Assembly (NCBI GenBank): GCA_913060675.1
Contig: CAJXUS010000047.1
Coordinates: 1 to 33,389 of the forward strand
Length of the DNA stretch: 33,389 bases
Direction: 5' to 3'
DNA from: an uncultured Rhodospirillales bacterium
GTDB lineage: Bacteria > Pseudomonadota > Alphaproteobacteria > Kiloniellales > Kiloniellaceae
The notes beneath the pieces were generated by a model. That model did not search any database. It saw only the letters and a program-made list of their open reading frames with translations, and was not told the origin of the DNA. The translations under genes were made by a program, and so were the position numbers. Shown one piece after another: positions 32,184 through 33,389 of the stretch; the stretch's first letter is position 1; every line of letters starts with the position of its first letter.

Positions 32184-32390
32184 ATGAACAAAAATAATTT
32201 TCTTAAAATCGGAATTACAGGGTCAATTTTAACGGCTGTATGCTGTGTGACACCCGTACTTGTTATCCTTTTTGGGGTCCTTGGTATCGGCGCAATGGTC
32301 ACTTATCTCGATATGGTTCTATTACCACTGTTGGCTGTTTTCCTAGGGATAACAGGGTATGGGTATTGGAGGACTAGCAGAAATGAGTGA
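32184..32390 (+). CDS. merF: MerF-like mercury transport protein
   Basis: The 68-residue protein has two membrane helices (about 8-33 and 41-62). The first holds the vicinal Cys20-Cys21 in AVCCVTPVLVILFG, followed by YLDMVLLPLLAVF; this matches MerF, which takes Hg(II) across the inner membrane. As I recall, reference MerF (81 residues) has a second vicinal Cys pair in its C-terminal tail. Here the protein ends at WRTSRNE and lacks it. GGGAG lies shortly before ATG 32184. The end overlaps the next gene (ATGAGTGA, 32383-32390). No merA, merT, merP or merR is in the window. Confidence 0.85.
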   Translation: MNKNNFLKIGITGSILTAVCCVTPVLVILFGVLGIGAMVTYLDMVLLPLLAVFLGITGYGYWRTSRNE

Positions 32391-32586
32391 GGCTTACTCC
32401 GTAATTACCTGCCCAGAATGTGGGCATGAAGAACGAGAAAAGATGCCTACAGATGCCTGTCAGTGGTTCTATGATTGCAAGGGGTGTGGAGCTTTGTTGA
32501 AGCCAAAAAGCGGGGATTGCTGTGTTTATTGTTCATATGGAACAAACCCCTGTCCGCCGATTCAATCAGGCGAAGGCTGTTGTTAA
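32383..32586 (+). CDS. Small Cys-rich GDCCVxC-motif protein
   Basis: The 67-residue protein has eleven cysteines: Cys10-x2-Cys13 and Cys32-x2-Cys35 (zinc-ribbon-like), Cys26, the motif GDCCVYCSYG (Cys46, Cys47, Cys50), Cys57 in NPCPPI, and a terminal Cys66-Cys67. It belongs to the GDCCVxC group, found with mercury-resistance genes and partly selenoproteins elsewhere; here all positions are encoded as Cys. GGAGG at 32368-32372 (10-nt spacing) and overlap with merF favour ATG 32383. A role as cytosolic metal acceptor for the MerF-like protein is inferred. Confidence 0.8.
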   Translation: MSEAYSVITCPECGHEEREKMPTDACQWFYDCKGCGALLKPKSGDCCVYCSYGTNPCPPIQSGEGCC

Positions 32587-32702
32587 GTAATTCTTGTAAT
32601 AATATGTCAAAACCAGCACTATAAAAGTCGTTTTTGTTCAAATGAAGAGAGGGTTAAGAACTATACTGAATTAAATAACGCATTGCTGAAAGGAACATAA
32701 GC

Positions 32703-33245
32703 ATGGCGAATTCCATTATCCTGACCGTAACAGGAAAAGACAGGCCTGGCTTGGTAGATGAAATGTCTGCAATGATAACCGAACAGAGCGGAAACTGGTT
32801 AGAGAGCCGGATTACCAAGTTGTCAGGAAATTTTGCAGGTATAATTCGCGTATCAGTTCCCAGTAAAAACCATGAAAAGCTTGAATCTGAGCTCAAAACT
32901 TTGGAATCAGATAGCTTTCATCTGACTATCGAGCGACTGAGTAAATCCGAGGCTAATGTTCCCGTTCGAGAACTTAGTCTGGAAATAGTCGGGCCAGACC
33001 ATCCCGGTATTGTCCAGGACATCGCTCACGCCTTGGCCGCGAAGAAAATTGGTATCAACGAAATGCTGACCGATTGTAATGATGGCGCGATGTCTTCAGA
33101 GCGAATTTTCAGTGCTGAAATTAATATATCTATTCCCATGGCGGTTTCTGTCGACACCCTTAGGGATGAATTAGAAGAATTAGCTAATCAACTAATGGTC
33201 GATATCTCTATGGACGATCTTCAGGGTACGGTAACGCGTATTTAA
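32703..33245 (+). CDS. Double-ACT-domain regulator (GcvR-like)
   Basis: The 180-residue protein consists of two ACT domains (about 4-75 and 91-170; GKDRPGLVDEMSAMI and GPDHPGIVQDIAHALA mark their beginnings) and no DNA-binding domain. This is the layout of GcvR, the glycine-responsive accessory repressor of the glycine-cleavage operon, which works by binding GcvA. A glycine-binding role is plausible, but no gcv genes are near. AGGA at 32691-32694 precedes ATG 32703 by 8 nt. A terminator hairpin follows at 33301. Confidence 0.85.
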   Translation: MANSIILTVTGKDRPGLVDEMSAMITEQSGNWLESRITKLSGNFAGIIRVSVPSKNHEKLESELKTLESDSFHLTIERLSKSEANVPVRELSLEIVGPDHPGIVQDIAHALAAKKIGINEMLTDCNDGAMSSERIFSAEINISIPMAVSVDTLRDELEELANQLMVDISMDDLQGTVTRI

Positions 33246-33300
33246 TAATCCTGATGTCATTTAAATGATTTCGGGTTACACGACTTCGAGATTAATTGCA

Positions 33301-33331
33301 TAAGGCGCAGAAATTTTCTGCGCCTTATTAT
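33301..33331 (+). terminator. Terminator hairpin after the ACT-domain gene
   Basis: TAAGGCGCAGA (33301-33311) pairs perfectly with TCTGCGCCTTA (33317-33327), 11 bp with a 5-nt loop. The downstream T content is modest (TTATATAT), so termination may be moderate. Confidence 0.65.
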
Positions 33332-33389
33332 ATATGGGGCTGTCCTAGATAACTAGTTCAAATATGTTTTAACCCATTGTCTTATTTGA

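Noticed and set aside
32383..32586. Selenoprotein
   Set aside because: Members of this group may use selenocysteine, but here the motif is fully encoded by Cys codons with no in-frame TGA before the normal stop.
32184..32586. Mobile mercury-resistance element
   Set aside because: No transposase, inverted ends, merA or merR are visible around the two small genes, so transfer cannot be supported.

Overview
The window looks like a chromosomal segment of a marine-type alphaproteobacterium with a moderate GC content (mid-40s percent, estimated by eye). The clues are a full-length FadE-type acyl-CoA dehydrogenase beside a hydroxyacyl-CoA dehydrogenase-first fusion, a STAS-fused MlaE permease, a MocR regulator beside a polyamine-type ABC transporter, and a MerF/GDCCVxC pair. 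The genus cannot be fixed from sequence alone. There are no tRNA, rRNA, CRISPR, IS or phage features.

Layout. (1) 1-10273: a terminator of an upstream gene, a palindromic operator candidate and a TATAAT box, then a five-gene, tightly coupled fatty-acid operon on +: acyltransferase/hydrolase fusion, acyl-CoA synthetase, thiolase, hydroxyacyl-CoA dehydrogenase/enoyl-CoA hydratase fusion, FadE-like dehydrogenase. Together these cover activation and a complete beta-oxidation cycle. (2) 10361-14423: a YceI lipoprotein, an intergenic stretch with a decayed LysR-like gene end and an FNR/FixK-type box, sthA transhydrogenase, then osmC-like and lysR genes divergent around a clear inverted repeat. (3) 14473-19937, minus strand: CYTH protein, then mlaE (with fused STAS), mlaF, mlaD and a PqiC-type lipoprotein (an MCE lipid-transport operon), then a bestrophin channel. 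(4) 20157-21792: an orphan periplasmic binding protein and a TSUP (TauE/SafE) exporter. (5) 21848-32061: a gamma-butyrobetaine-hydroxylase-like dioxygenase, an aminotransferase, a MocR/PdxR-type regulator and a polyamine-family ABC transporter with two binding proteins, one Sec-exported and one apparently Tat-exported. This reads as uptake and metabolism of an amino or quaternary-ammonium compound. (6) 32184-33245: merF overlapping a Cys-rich GDCCVxC gene, then a double-ACT GcvR-like regulator and a terminator.

The less ordinary signals are: loss of the nucleophile Ser in the hydrolase half of the first fad-operon gene; a chain of four hairpins in the leader of the main binding-protein gene; a compact hairpin-hairpin-terminator element (about 100 nt) after the transporter operon; three 14-bp direct repeats before the ATPase gene that share a 9-mer with the fad operator candidate; a MerF that lacks its C-terminal Cys pair and is translationally coupled to an 11-cysteine protein; and an FNR/FixK-like box spaced correctly from a -10 box upstream of sthA.
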